NCBI GenBank assembly: GCA_024235015.1
Contig: JACKNG010000008.1
Location: forward strand, 62,001-126,000
Direction: 5' to 3'
DNA: 64,000 nucleotides
DNA from: Gammaproteobacteria bacterium
GTDB taxonomy: Bacteria; Pseudomonadota; Gammaproteobacteria; Ga0077536
Part shown: positions 45,970 to 55,497 of the stretch, piece by piece
Position numbering within the stretch: the first letter of the stretch is position 1
Layout of the letters: the number at the start of each line of letters is the position of its first letter
Translations under genes and position numbers: made by a program
The notes under the pieces: model-generated
Database searches by the model: none
Told to the model about the DNA's origin: nothing
Seen by the model: the letters and a program-made list of their open reading frames with translations, nothing else

Positions 45970-46671
45970 ATGTATCGCCCCGCTCCCCACCTGCTGCTGC
46001 TCGTATTGCTGTGCTGGCTGGGACCGGCCCGCGCCGTCGAACCGTTCGAAGCCGAATACGCCCTGTCGCGCGGCATCCTCACGCTCGGGCGAATGACGCG
46101 CAGTCTCGTTATCGATGCCGATCACCAGTATGTGCTGGTCTCACGCATGGAGGCCACCGGCCTCGTTTCGGTGTTCTCCTCGAGTAGCGTCACGGAAGAA
46201 AGCCGTGGACGCATTGCCGATCGCCGCTTCCAACCGACCAGCTACCGGTACGACAAGAAGGGTTCGAAGCGGGACTACGCGTTGCACTTCGATTACGCCC
46301 TCAACCAGGTCGAACGCAGCGATGGCGGCGACTGGCATGCGGCAATGCCACGCGGGTTGCTCGACAAGTTGAGCTACCAGGCACAGCTGATGTTCGACCT
46401 GGAGGACGTACCGCAGTCGCTCGACTATCCCATCGCCGACAAGGGAAAACTCAAGCAATACCTGATCACGAACACCGGCAACGAAGCGGTCGAGACACCG
46501 CTGGGCCGCTTCGACACCGTGCGCCTGGAACGGGCGGACGACGATTCCCTGCGCCGTACGCGGGTGTGGTGCGCGCGCGCCCTGGGCTGGCTTCCGGTCA
46601 AAGTCGAGCACCGTGACAAGCACGGCGATGTGACGATCGCGCTGCTACGCCACCTCGAACGCGGTTCCTGA
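45970..46671 (+). CDS. DUF3108 exported protein
   Basis: A 233-residue protein with a signal peptide (to ARA-VEPF) and a DUF3108 domain typified by FEAEYALSRGILTLGRM, YRYDKKGSKRDY and the late GRFDTVRLER/WCARALGWLPVKVE segment. The family is a predicted periplasmic beta-barrel-like protein of unknown function. It is divergent from hldE and convergent with the TPR gene. Confidence 0.85.
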   Translation: MYRPAPHLLLLVLLCWLGPARAVEPFEAEYALSRGILTLGRMTRSLVIDADHQYVLVSRMEATGLVSVFSSSSVTEESRGRIADRRFQPTSYRYDKKGSKRDYALHFDYALNQVERSDGGDWHAAMPRGLLDKLSYQAQLMFDLEDVPQSLDYPIADKGKLKQYLITNTGNEAVETPLGRFDTVRLERADDDSLRRTRVWCARALGWLPVKVEHRDKHGDVTIALLRHLERGS

Positions 46672-46683
46672 ACGCTCGCCGCG

Positions 46684-49488
46684 CTACTCGGCGCGGGTCG
46701 TCACCAGCAAGGCCTCGGCATCCTTGCGCAGGGCAAACTCGGGGTTGTCGGCCAGCAACTTTTCCAGCGCCTCCGCGACGCCGCCGTGCGCCCCGCTGGC
46801 GAAGCGCGCATGCAGGACGTGGAAAGCGATGTCGGGATTCGCCGGTGCCGCATCATGGGCTTTCTCGAGCATGTCCAGGCCCTGTTCCTGCTTGCCCGTG
46901 TTGAACAGGATCCAACCGTAGGTATCCATGATTTCGGGCTGCTTGGGTGCCAGGTCATAGGCCTGTTTGGCGACATCTGCGGCGCGGGCATCACCGGCCT
47001 CGTGGTAGAGCCAGGCCAGGTTGTTGAGCAGGATCGGATTGGCACCCCGCTCGGCGATCATCTTTTCGTACTCGGGGATCGCCTGCTTACCTGTCCCCTG
47101 CTGCTGCAGGTAGCTGGCGCGCGCGAAGCGCGCCTGGAGGTCGTCGGGGTGCTCAGCCAGCCAGCGGTCGAGGCGATCGGTCGGCCGGTCGAGGCGCCGC
47201 TCGACCTGGTCGAGCTTGAGCAGGTTGGCCGTCGTCGGCGTCTTTTCGTGCGCCGCGAGGTAGGCCTTGCGGGCATCCTCCAGCTCGTCCTGGGCCAGGT
47301 AGACGTCACCGCGCAGCTCGAGCCCGGCGGCGGCGCCGTCGCCACTCTTGGACAGGCTGTCGGCGACAGCCCGGGCCTGGTCGAAATCCTTGCGTCGGAT
47401 CGCCAGCCGCCCGAGCAGGACCTGCGTGCCGACGGCCTCTGGCGCGACCTCGGCGGCGCGCTCGAGGGTCGCGGTCAGGTTGTCGGCGTCGCCCAGCTGG
47501 TTGTAGACGCGGGCCAGCAACTCGAGCCCGGGGAGCGAATCGGGCACCCGCTCGACCAGCGCCTTGGCGGCCTCGAGGGCTTCTTCGAAATGCCCCCCCT
47601 GCAGCATGATTTCGGCATATTCGGCCTGCACCTGCAGCGCGTAGGGCGCGAGGCGGTAGGCCTCCTTGATCATCGTTTCGGCGAGCGGCTGGTTGCCGCG
47701 CGTGCGGTAGTGCTTGGCCAGCAGCAAGCGCGGCGCCACCGCATCCGGGTTGTGCTCACGCGCGACCTGCCACAAGCGTTCTGCCTCGTCGAGGTCGTTG
47801 TCCTGCAGGGCCAGCGCGGCCATGCCCATCAGCGCGAAGGCATGGAACGGTTCGGAATCGAGCACCTCCTGGAATCGCGCGCGGCCGGTTGCCGTATCAC
47901 CGGCGCGGATCGCGAGTCGGGCCAGGTTGATGCGCGCGGGATGGAACTTCGGATCGAGCTGCAGCGCCTTGTCGTAGGCCTGCGCCGCGCCGCCGTTGTC
48001 ACCGGCCGTCTCGCGCACGTAGCCGAGGACGTTTTCGGCCAGCGCGCTCTCCGGGTTCTTCTCGACCAGTGCCTGTGCGACCTCCAGGGCCTTGTCGTTG
48101 TCCTTCTGCGACATGTACACCAGGGCGAGCATGATGTCGGCCTGGACGAAGCTCGGATCCTCCGTGCGAATCGCCTGCAACTCTTCGATCGCCTGTTCCG
48201 GCTTGCCGGCGCTGAGCCGGCTCAACGCCAGCTGCGTGCGGATCGGCAGCGAGTCCGGCGCGAGCTCGGCCGCGCGTTCGAGGCTCGCCTGGCTGTCGCC
48301 GAACTTGCCGTACTTGAGATAGGTCGTCCCCAGCAGGGCGAGCATGCCCGGGTCCTGCGCGGCGGCACCGTCGCCGGCAGCATTACTCAGCTCGTCCAGC
48401 CCATCGAGTCGTCCAGCCGCGAGCTGGATGGCGCCCAGCATGCGCCGCGCGGCGGCATTCTGCGGCTCGATTTCGAGCAGCCGGCTGATGTAGTCCTGGG
48501 CCGCGGTGAATTCGCCCTGTCCGAAATGGAGCTTCGCCGCCATGATCAGGCTGTCGCGATGCATGGGCGCGACCTGCAGTACCTTGCGCAACGCGACCAG
48601 GGCGGAATTGGCGTCCCCCCGACCGTCGGCGATCTGCGCGCGCAGGAACTGGACCCGCGGGTCGTCCGCACCATTCGCTCCAATGGCATCGAGTTGGTTG
48701 GCCGCCTCGTCGAAACGTTCTCCGGCGATCAGGGCGCGTGCCATGCCCATGCGCGCAAGGGGGTTCTTGGGTGCCAGCTCGACCGCCTTGGTGAACGCGG
48801 CGAGTGCCTCGTCCTGCCTGCCATCGTGGAGTTCGAGATCGCCCTTGATGATCCACAAGCCGGGATCGTCGGCCTCGCTCTCCATCAGCTTTTCGAGTTC
48901 GTTGCGCGCCATCGCCGCATCGCCGGCGGCGAGTTCGGCCTGCATCAGGCCGCGCCGGGCCTCGAGGTTGTCGGGCGCGTTCGCGAGGACGGTTTTGAAC
49001 GTCGCGCGGGCATCGTCGAGGCGTTGCTGGGCGAGATCGAGCATGCCGCGCAGGACGGCCCATTCCGGCCGGGCGGTATCGCCGTAGATGGCGATTTCGG
49101 TTGCCGCCTCGTCGAACTTGCCGGCCAGCAACATGGCCCGGGTCAGGCCGAGGTTGAGTTCCGGGGCGGTTTCGCCGAGATCGCGGGCGCGGCGCAACTC
49201 CTTGATGGCGCCTTGCGGATTACCGCCGTCGACGTAGATCCGACCGAGCAGGAACCGCGCCGCCCGGTTGTCCGGTTCGCTGCTGAGCACCGTCTTGAGG
49301 TCGATGACGGCGGCCTTGAGGTCACCGGCATCGTAGGCGGTGCGGGCCCGTGCCAGGGACGCGCCCGTATCGACGCCGCCCTTGTTCGTCACCCAGAAAG
49401 CGGCGCCGCCGGCGACTGCCAGGCCGAGGACGATGATGGCGATGCGAATGCCGCGCCCTTTGCGACGCCGCTTGCGTGATGCGCTCAA
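46684..49488 (-). CDS. large TPR-repeat membrane protein, PrsT-like
   Basis: A 934-residue protein with a basic N-terminus, one transmembrane helix (about 15-32) and then tandem tetratricopeptide repeats over the rest of its length (for example DLKAAVIDLKTVLSSEPDNRA, RAARFLLGRIYVDGG). Its length and repeat layout resemble the PrsT/PEP-CTERM-associated TPR family linked to exopolysaccharide and exosortase systems. No exosortase or PEP-CTERM gene is visible here, so a general envelope-assembly scaffold role is also possible. Confidence 0.75.
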   Translation of the reverse strand: MSASRKRRRKGRGIRIAIIVLGLAVAGGAAFWVTNKGGVDTGASLARARTAYDAGDLKAAVIDLKTVLSSEPDNRAARFLLGRIYVDGGNPQGAIKELRRARDLGETAPELNLGLTRAMLLAGKFDEAATEIAIYGDTARPEWAVLRGMLDLAQQRLDDARATFKTVLANAPDNLEARRGLMQAELAAGDAAMARNELEKLMESEADDPGLWIIKGDLELHDGRQDEALAAFTKAVELAPKNPLARMGMARALIAGERFDEAANQLDAIGANGADDPRVQFLRAQIADGRGDANSALVALRKVLQVAPMHRDSLIMAAKLHFGQGEFTAAQDYISRLLEIEPQNAAARRMLGAIQLAAGRLDGLDELSNAAGDGAAAQDPGMLALLGTTYLKYGKFGDSQASLERAAELAPDSLPIRTQLALSRLSAGKPEQAIEELQAIRTEDPSFVQADIMLALVYMSQKDNDKALEVAQALVEKNPESALAENVLGYVRETAGDNGGAAQAYDKALQLDPKFHPARINLARLAIRAGDTATGRARFQEVLDSEPFHAFALMGMAALALQDNDLDEAERLWQVAREHNPDAVAPRLLLAKHYRTRGNQPLAETMIKEAYRLAPYALQVQAEYAEIMLQGGHFEEALEAAKALVERVPDSLPGLELLARVYNQLGDADNLTATLERAAEVAPEAVGTQVLLGRLAIRRKDFDQARAVADSLSKSGDGAAAGLELRGDVYLAQDELEDARKAYLAAHEKTPTTANLLKLDQVERRLDRPTDRLDRWLAEHPDDLQARFARASYLQQQGTGKQAIPEYEKMIAERGANPILLNNLAWLYHEAGDARAADVAKQAYDLAPKQPEIMDTYGWILFNTGKQEQGLDMLEKAHDAAPANPDIAFHVLHARFASGAHGGVAEALEKLLADNPEFALRKDAEALLVTTRAE

Positions 49489-49591
49489 ATTGCCTTCCCC
49501 TGCAGCTGGATTGGAGCGCGGCTGCCGGCGCTACCGTACCCCGACAGCGGGCGGCAGCGCAGCCTTCCCGAGGCGCCGCATCCCTATCCTA

Positions 49592-50317
49592 CTAAATCTT
49601 GCCGTCGGCAAGCATCTTGATGAGCGTTTGCGCCGGCACGTAGCCGCCGAGTTCCTCGCCTTTGGCGCTGTAGACCGCCGGCGTGCCGTTCACGCCCATG
49701 GCCTGGCCCAGTTCGAACTGCTGCGCGACCGGGTTCTCGCAGGGTGGCGCCTTGATTGCCTCGCCGGACTTGGCAGCCGTCATCGCCTTGCGTCGGTCGG
49801 GCGAACACCACACCGCCGCGATTTTCTTGTACGACTCGCTCTTCAGACCGGCACGGGGGAACGCCAGGTACTCGATCGCGATGCCGGCCTCGTTGAGCGT
49901 CGGGACGTCCTTGTGCAGCTTGCGGCAGTAACCGCAATCGACGTCGGTGTAGACGTAGAGCGTGGTGCGACGCTTGTCCGGCGCCGGCGCGAACTCTATG
50001 ACGTCGTGCTTGTCGATACTCGCGAAGGCGTGCTGGCGCGCCTCGGCGCGCCGTTCTTCGGAGACGTTGCGCCGCTGTTCGAGATCGATGACGTCGCCGC
50101 GCACGGCGTAGCGGCCGTCGGCCGTCATGTAGAACAGGGAAGCGCCGAGCATCACCTCGTACAGGCCCGGCACGGGCGAAGGCGCGATGGCACTGATCGG
50201 CTCGTCCGGGAACATTTTGCCCATACGCGCCCGGATACTCGCTTCATCGGTGTCGGCGGCTGCGGCCTGCAGCGCGAACAGGGCGCCGGTGAACGCCATC
50301 AGCGTGCGTGAAATCAT
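49592..50317 (-). CDS. dsbC: thiol:disulfide interchange protein DsbC
   Basis: A 241-residue periplasmic disulfide isomerase. Signal peptide (to AAA-ADTD), N-terminal dimerisation domain, thioredoxin fold with active site CGYC (128-131) and cis-Pro loop NGTPAVY. A second Cys pair (VWCSP and PPCENP) matches the structural disulfide of DsbC. Divergent from the Ser/Thr kinase gene. Confidence 0.95.
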   Translation of the reverse strand: MISRTLMAFTGALFALQAAAADTDEASIRARMGKMFPDEPISAIAPSPVPGLYEVMLGASLFYMTADGRYAVRGDVIDLEQRRNVSEERRAEARQHAFASIDKHDVIEFAPAPDKRRTTLYVYTDVDCGYCRKLHKDVPTLNEAGIAIEYLAFPRAGLKSESYKKIAAVWCSPDRRKAMTAAKSGEAIKAPPCENPVAQQFELGQAMGVNGTPAVYSAKGEELGGYVPAQTLIKMLADGKI

Positions 50318-50504
50318 GGGATCACCTCATTCGTGTCATCGGCGTATTGTAGTGAGCCGGGCCGCCAGGTGACAGCCGCCCTGTCTCGGACCGCGGCCGC
50401 TGCCGCGCGTTCCCAACCCCACGGCGTGGCCATACAATGAACCGGCACTGGCACGCCGGTCCGCGGGCGAATGCCGATGCGGCCCGCGAACGGACAAATC
50501 GGTC

Positions 50505-51815
50505 ATGAGCGTCACCCCCACCGTCAGCCTCGAAGGCACTTCGCTCGGCAAGTACCAGATCCTGACCGCCATCGGGACCGGCAACATGGCGACCGTGTAC
50601 CTCGCTCACGACCCCTTCATCGACCGGCCGGTGGCGCTCAAGGTGGCCCGGCCGGACAGCATCGGCGACGATGCCGACGGGCGCCTGTACAAGCAGGTGT
50701 TTTTCAACGAGGCGCAGACGGCAGGCCTGCTCAAACACCCCAACATCACGGCGATCTACGATGCCGGGGTCGACCGTGACAACTACTACATCGTCATGGA
50801 GTACGTTCATAGCGGGCGCACCCTGGACCGCTACACGAACATCGAGAACCTGCTGCCCGTCGATGAGGTCACCCGGATCCTCTACCAGTGCGCCATGGCG
50901 CTCGATTACGCGCACAAGAAGGGGGTGGTGCATCGCGACATCAAGCCCCGCAACATCCTCCTGACCGAAGACCACGAGGCCAAGATTACCGATTTCGGAG
51001 TAGCCCTGGCCCCCGGCATCGCGGCCCACAGCGAGGTCGAGCATGCAGGTTCCCCGCTGTACATGGCGCCCGAACAGATCCGGCGGGAACCCGCCACGTC
51101 GCAGAGCGACCTGTTCGCGCTCGGCGTCATCGCCTACGAAATGCTGACCGGCAAACACCCCTTTCACGGCGGCAACCAGGACGTCATCGAGCACAACATC
51201 CTGCACAAGCCGTCACCACGCCTGAGCAAATGGCGCACCGACGTTCCCGAGATCTATCAACGCATCATCGACAAGGCGCTGGCCCGTGATTGCCGCCAGC
51301 GCTACCGCAGCGGTCGCGACATGGCCGGCGACATCTCCCTGGTGTTCGACTTCCTCAAGCTGCCGGTGTTTCGCCTCAGCCAGCAGGAGAAGTACAGCCG
51401 CGTCGAGGCCCTGCATTTCTTCAAGCCGTTCCCCGACGGCGAGTTGTGGGAACTGATCAACGCGGGCGAGTGGATGCGCCTGCCGACGGGTACGGAAATC
51501 ATGCGCGAGGGCGAAGCCGATACCTCGTTCTTCATCCTGATCAACGGCGAAGTGGTCGTGCGGCGCAAGGAGCACGAGATCGTGCGCCTGTATCCCGGGG
51601 ACTGCTTCGGCGAAATGGGCATGCTGTCGCGCAAACCACGCACGGCGACGATCGTCGCGGGCAGCGAAGTGACGCTGATCAAGCTGCGAGACACCACCGT
51701 CGACCGCATGTCGGTCAATTGCCAGCTGCGCTTCCAGCGCCAGTTCCTCATCGCCCTCATCGAACGTCTGGACCACGCCACCGACCGCATCGCGAACCGC
51801 GCCGAGGACGCTTGA
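50505..51815 (+). CDS. Ser/Thr protein kinase fused to a cyclic-nucleotide-binding-like domain
   Basis: A 436-residue soluble protein. Its Hanks-type kinase (about 16-280) has the Gly loop IGTGNMATVYLA, catalytic Lys46 in VALKVA, HRDIKPRN with Asp145, DFG at 163-165 and APE at 188-190. It is followed by a CRP-like cyclic-nucleotide-binding domain (about 310-425) with the phosphate-binding cassette PGDCFGEMGMLSRKPRTATI. This layout couples a second-messenger or other ligand to phosphorylation. The next gene, an ATPase, begins 4 bp after its stop. FHA-domain proteins such as the one at 11566-13044 are possible readers. Confidence 0.92.
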   Translation: MSVTPTVSLEGTSLGKYQILTAIGTGNMATVYLAHDPFIDRPVALKVARPDSIGDDADGRLYKQVFFNEAQTAGLLKHPNITAIYDAGVDRDNYYIVMEYVHSGRTLDRYTNIENLLPVDEVTRILYQCAMALDYAHKKGVVHRDIKPRNILLTEDHEAKITDFGVALAPGIAAHSEVEHAGSPLYMAPEQIRREPATSQSDLFALGVIAYEMLTGKHPFHGGNQDVIEHNILHKPSPRLSKWRTDVPEIYQRIIDKALARDCRQRYRSGRDMAGDISLVFDFLKLPVFRLSQQEKYSRVEALHFFKPFPDGELWELINAGEWMRLPTGTEIMREGEADTSFFILINGEVVVRRKEHEIVRLYPGDCFGEMGMLSRKPRTATIVAGSEVTLIKLRDTTVDRMSVNCQLRFQRQFLIALIERLDHATDRIANRAEDA

Positions 51816-51819
51816 AGCC

Positions 51820-53601
51820 ATGGTCTCCCGCGCCACGCCACGCCACCCGGGACACGTCCTCAGCGTCGCCGACACCCTGCGCCTGCTCGCCGCCCAGGGC
51901 GCGCTGAGCGACGGCCAGGTGGCGCAGGTGCAGAAATCGCTGAATCCCGACGACGAGCGCCATCCTTTCGTGCAACTGGCCGACCTCGGCCTGCGCACCG
52001 GCGGGCGCGCGCCGGAACCGCTCACGCTCGAAGCGGTGACGCGGCGGGTCGCCCAGGCGAGCGAACTGCCTTACTTCCGCATCGACCCGCTCAAGATCGA
52101 CGTCGAAGCGGTGACCTCGCTGGTCTCACAGGCTTACGCCACGCGTTTCGGCTTCCTCCCGGTACAGGTCGGCGAGGAAGAAGTCACGGTCGCCGTCTGC
52201 GACCCGCTCAACGACGAGTGGGTGCCGGAGCTGTCGCGCGTACTGCGCCGGCGCATCCTGCGGGTGCTGTGCAATCCACGTGACCTGCAGCGTTACCAGC
52301 GCGAGTTCTTCGGCGTCAGCCGTTCGATCAGCGGCGCGACCAACCGCAACAGCGGGGAAGCGCGCAGCATGATCAACAACTTCGAGCAACTCACCGAGCT
52401 CGGCAGCGTCGGTGAGCCGGACGCCAACGATCGCCACATCGTCCACCTGGTCGACTGGCTGCTGCAGTACGCCTTCGAGCAGCGCGCCAGTGATATCCAC
52501 ATCGAACCACGCCGCGAGCAGAGCAACATCCGCTTCCGCATCGACGGCGTGCTGCACCTCATCCACCAGCTGCCGACCGGCGTGATCGGCGCCATCACCA
52601 GCCGCATCAAGACCCTCGGACGCATGGACGTCGCCGACAAGCGCCGTCCGCAGGACGGCCGCATCCGCACCAAGACGCCGGATGGCCAGGAAATCGAGCT
52701 GCGCCTGTCGACCATGCCGACAACCTTCGGCGAGAAGCTGGTCCTGCGCATCTTCGATCCCGAGAAGCTGGCGCAACCGTTCGAGGCCCTGGGCTTCTCG
52801 GACGACGACATGACCGCGTGGAACGCGATCGTGGGGCAGCCGCACGGCATCATCCTGGTCACCGGGCCGACCGGCTCGGGCAAGACCACCACGCTCTACT
52901 CGGCGCTCAAGCGCCTGGCGCGGCCCGAAATCAACGTGTGCACGATCGAAGATCCGATCGAAACCGTCGAACCGAGCTTCAACCAGATGCAGGTCCAGCC
53001 GATACTGGACATCGATTTCGCGAGCGGCGTGCGTACCCTGTTGCGACAGGATCCGGACATCATCATGGTCGGCGAGATCCGCGACCGGGAAACCGCCGAC
53101 GTCGCCATCCAGGCCGCACTCACCGGGCACTTGGTGCTGTCGACCCTCCATACCAATGACGCGCCTTCGGCGGTCACCCGGTTGATCGACATCGGCGTAC
53201 AACCCTTCCTGATTGGCGCGACCCTGCTCGGGGTCGTCGCCCAACGTCTCGTACGTACCCTGTGCACCCATTGCCGGCAACCCGGCGCGGTGCCGGCCGC
53301 CGCCTGGCACAGCCTCGTCGCCCCGCTCGATCGACCGCTCCCGGCCGGGACGATGCAAGCGACAGGTTGCGACGAGTGCCGCCACACCGGGTTCCGTGGC
53401 CGCCGCGGGATCTACGAAATCATGCGCATGAACGAAACCTTGAGCAGCCTGATTGGACCGGGCCTGGATCTCGCATCGCTGCGCCGCGCAGCGCTGGCCA
53501 ACGGCATGCACCCGCTGCGCCAGGCCGGTGCCGACCGCGTCGCCAGCGGCCTGACCACGGTCGAAGAAGTGCTCAGCGTCGTGCCGCCGCCGGAGCGCTG
53601 A
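51820..53601 (+). CDS. GspE/PilB-type secretion or pilus ATPase
   Basis: A 593-residue ATPase. N-terminal MshEN-like/T2SS E domain, then the ATPase core with Walker A GPTGSGKTTTLYSAL, Asp box CTIEDPIE, Walker B-type IIMVGEIRDRETADVA and His box LVLSTLHTNDA, and a zinc-binding tetracysteine region (CTHC, later CDEC). Such ATPases drive type II secretion or type IV pilus assembly. No other T2SS or pilus gene is visible here, so it is an isolated copy coupled to the kinase gene, and its cargo is unknown. Confidence 0.9.
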   Translation: MVSRATPRHPGHVLSVADTLRLLAAQGALSDGQVAQVQKSLNPDDERHPFVQLADLGLRTGGRAPEPLTLEAVTRRVAQASELPYFRIDPLKIDVEAVTSLVSQAYATRFGFLPVQVGEEEVTVAVCDPLNDEWVPELSRVLRRRILRVLCNPRDLQRYQREFFGVSRSISGATNRNSGEARSMINNFEQLTELGSVGEPDANDRHIVHLVDWLLQYAFEQRASDIHIEPRREQSNIRFRIDGVLHLIHQLPTGVIGAITSRIKTLGRMDVADKRRPQDGRIRTKTPDGQEIELRLSTMPTTFGEKLVLRIFDPEKLAQPFEALGFSDDDMTAWNAIVGQPHGIILVTGPTGSGKTTTLYSALKRLARPEINVCTIEDPIETVEPSFNQMQVQPILDIDFASGVRTLLRQDPDIIMVGEIRDRETADVAIQAALTGHLVLSTLHTNDAPSAVTRLIDIGVQPFLIGATLLGVVAQRLVRTLCTHCRQPGAVPAAAWHSLVAPLDRPLPAGTMQATGCDECRHTGFRGRRGIYEIMRMNETLSSLIGPGLDLASLRRAALANGMHPLRQAGADRVASGLTTVEEVLSVVPPPER

Positions 53602-53610
53602 GGCGCGGTC

Positions 53611-54504
53611 TCAACCGCGCGGGTGGTGAAGCTCGTGCAGCGCTTTCAGGCGCTCGCTCGCGACGTAGGTATAGATCTGGGTGGTCGAAACGCTGCTGTG
53701 GCCGAGCAGCATCTGCACCACGCGCAGGTCGGCGCCGTGATTGAGCAGATGGGTGGCGAACGCGTGGCGCAGGGTATGCGGTGACAGGCTCGCCGTGATC
53801 CCGGCGCGCCGGGCATAACGGCGAATCAGGTGCCAGAACGCCTGGCGCGTCATTGCCCCGCCACGGCGGGTGGGGAACAGGGCGCTGGTCTCGGCGCCGC
53901 GACACAGTTCCGTGCGCGCTTCGACGAGGTAGCGCTGCAAGCATGCCAGGGCTTCCTCGCCGAGCGGCACCAGGCGTTCCTTGTTGCCCTTGCCGGTGAC
54001 CCGGACCACGCCCTGGCGCAGGTTGACCTGGGTGATTTCGAGCGCGACGAGTTCCGATACGCGCAGGCCGGTGGCGTAGAGCACTTCCAGCATGGCGCGG
54101 TCACGCAGCCCCAGCGGTTCGTCCGGGGCCGGCGCATCGAGCAGGCGTTCGACGTCGCGTTCGCCGAGCGATTTCGGTAACGAGCGACCCAAGGGGGGGG
54201 ATTCCAGGCGCAGGCTGGGGTCGACGCCCAGGTGGCGCTCGCGCAGCAGGTAGCGATAGAGACGTCGCACGCTGGACAGCCGTCGTGCGCGCGTACGGAC
54301 GCCGAGTCGCGCGTCGGCGCCGAGGAAGTCGCGCAGCTCACCCTCGTCCGCTTCGCACAGGCGGCGCCCGCGGCGGTGAAGGAAGTCGGCGAGGCGATCG
54401 AGGTCATTACGATAGGCGGCGATGGTGTTGGCGCTGAGACCGTGCTCCAGCCACAGATGGTCGAGGAAGGCCTCGAGCACCGTACGATCGTCCACCGGTT
54501 CCAT
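53611..54504 (-). CDS. xerD: site-specific tyrosine recombinase XerD
   Basis: A 297-residue recombinase that with XerC resolves chromosome dimers at dif. Core-binding SAM-like N-domain (LWLEHGLSANTIAAYRNDL) and catalytic residues in ATGLRVSEL (Arg), LSPHTLRHAFATH (His, Arg), LGHSS (His) and QIYTYV (Tyr). ATG 54504 gives the normal family length; ATGs at 54525 and 54543 are possible. No integron or phage context is seen, so a housekeeping role is expected. Confidence 0.93.
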   Translation of the reverse strand: MEPVDDRTVLEAFLDHLWLEHGLSANTIAAYRNDLDRLADFLHRRGRRLCEADEGELRDFLGADARLGVRTRARRLSSVRRLYRYLLRERHLGVDPSLRLESPPLGRSLPKSLGERDVERLLDAPAPDEPLGLRDRAMLEVLYATGLRVSELVALEITQVNLRQGVVRVTGKGNKERLVPLGEEALACLQRYLVEARTELCRGAETSALFPTRRGGAMTRQAFWHLIRRYARRAGITASLSPHTLRHAFATHLLNHGADLRVVQMLLGHSSVSTTQIYTYVASERLKALHELHHPRG

Positions 54505-54621
54505 CACCACCGACCGCGGCCCCATCGCGCGGGCGCGATCCATCGCAGATCTTGCGTTTCGACGCACATTTGACGACTGTAGTACAACTCACCCGCTCAG
54601 CGCCCGGAACGGAAGGCAACG

Positions 54622-54981
54622 ATGTTCGATTCGTGGTTCAACTCGCCCAAGACCAGCGTCACCGAGGTCACGCGCACGCCCGAGGAGCAGGCGCGCGTCG
54701 ATGCCGCGACCGCCACGCTGGCCCTGTACCAGTACGACAGCTGCATGTTCTGTGCACGCGTGCGCCGGGCCATCGCCGCGCTCAAGCTGGACATCGAGAT
54801 CCGGGACGTGATGATGAACCGCGACCACTACCGCGATCTGATGACCTTTGGCGGCAGCACCACGGTACCTTGCCTGCGCATCGGCAAGGACGACGACCCG
54901 GCGCGGTCGGAATGGATGTACGAGTCGGCCGACATCGTCGCCTATCTCGAGCGACGCTTCGGCGCGGGCGCCACCGGCTGA
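54622..54981 (+). CDS. glutaredoxin-like protein
   Basis: A 119-residue thioredoxin-fold protein with active-site Cys41-x-x-Cys44 (YDSCMFCARV), the cis-Pro loop TVPCLRI and a C-terminal GST-like segment MYESADIVAYLERRF. It is probably a glutathione-linked oxidoreductase. Convergent with rplS and divergent from xerD. Confidence 0.85.
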   Translation: MFDSWFNSPKTSVTEVTRTPEEQARVDAATATLALYQYDSCMFCARVRRAIAALKLDIEIRDVMMNRDHYRDLMTFGGSTTVPCLRIGKDDDPARSEWMYESADIVAYLERRFGAGATG

Positions 54982-55012
54982 GGCCGACGGCGGCGCCCGG
55001 AGGCGGGTTCGA

Positions 55013-55360
55013 TCAGCCGATCTTTTCCTTGATGCGCGCAGCCTTGCCGCGGCGCTCACGCATGTAATAGAGCTTCGCGCGACGCACGTCGCCGCGACGC
55101 TTGACCTGGATCTCCGCGATCAGCGGGCTGTAGGTCTGGAACACGCGCTCGACGCCTTCGCCGTGAGAAATCTTGCGCACCGTGAACGAGGAGTTCAGAC
55201 CCCGGTTGCGCCGCGCGATGACCACGCCTTCGAAGGCCTGCAGGCGCTCGCGATTGCCTTCCTTCACGCGGACCTGGACGACGACGGTGTCGCCGGCGCC
55301 GAATGCCGGCACCTCGCGCTGCATCTGTTCTGCTTCGAGTTCTTGGATGATGTTGGCCAT
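55013..55360 (-). CDS. rplS: 50S ribosomal protein L19
   Basis: A 115-residue large-subunit protein at the 30S interface: FGAGDTVVVQVRVKEGNRERLQ, FEGVVIARRNRGL, FTVRKISHGEGVERVFQ and RRAKLYYMRERRGKAARIKE are diagnostic. It follows trmD after a 137-bp gap. Confidence 0.98.
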   Translation of the reverse strand: MANIIQELEAEQMQREVPAFGAGDTVVVQVRVKEGNRERLQAFEGVVIARRNRGLNSSFTVRKISHGEGVERVFQTYSPLIAEIQVKRRGDVRRAKLYYMRERRGKAARIKEKIG

Positions 55361-55415
55361 GACTGCTGCTCTGAAATGCTGGATCTGGGGGGGCGGGGGC
55401 GCCCGGGAGCGCGCG

Positions 55416-55421
55416 ATTCTA
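55416..55421 (-). promoter_or_regulatory. candidate -10 ahead of rplS
   Basis: Minus-strand TAGAAT within the trmD-rplS gap, about 56 bp upstream of the rplS ATG. The 17-bp-spaced -35 (TGAATT) is weak, so rplS may also be read from the operon. Confidence 0.3.
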
Positions 55422-55497
55422 CAGCATCGGCGCCCGGAAATTCATCAACTTGAGACAATTTTCGGCAGCGGCTGGCAGCGCCCGGTGGCGTCCGGCA

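Noticed and set aside
53611..54504. Integrase of a mobile element
   Set aside because: The recombinase is a normal XerD in length and motifs, and there are no attachment-site repeats, tRNA gene or cargo around it.
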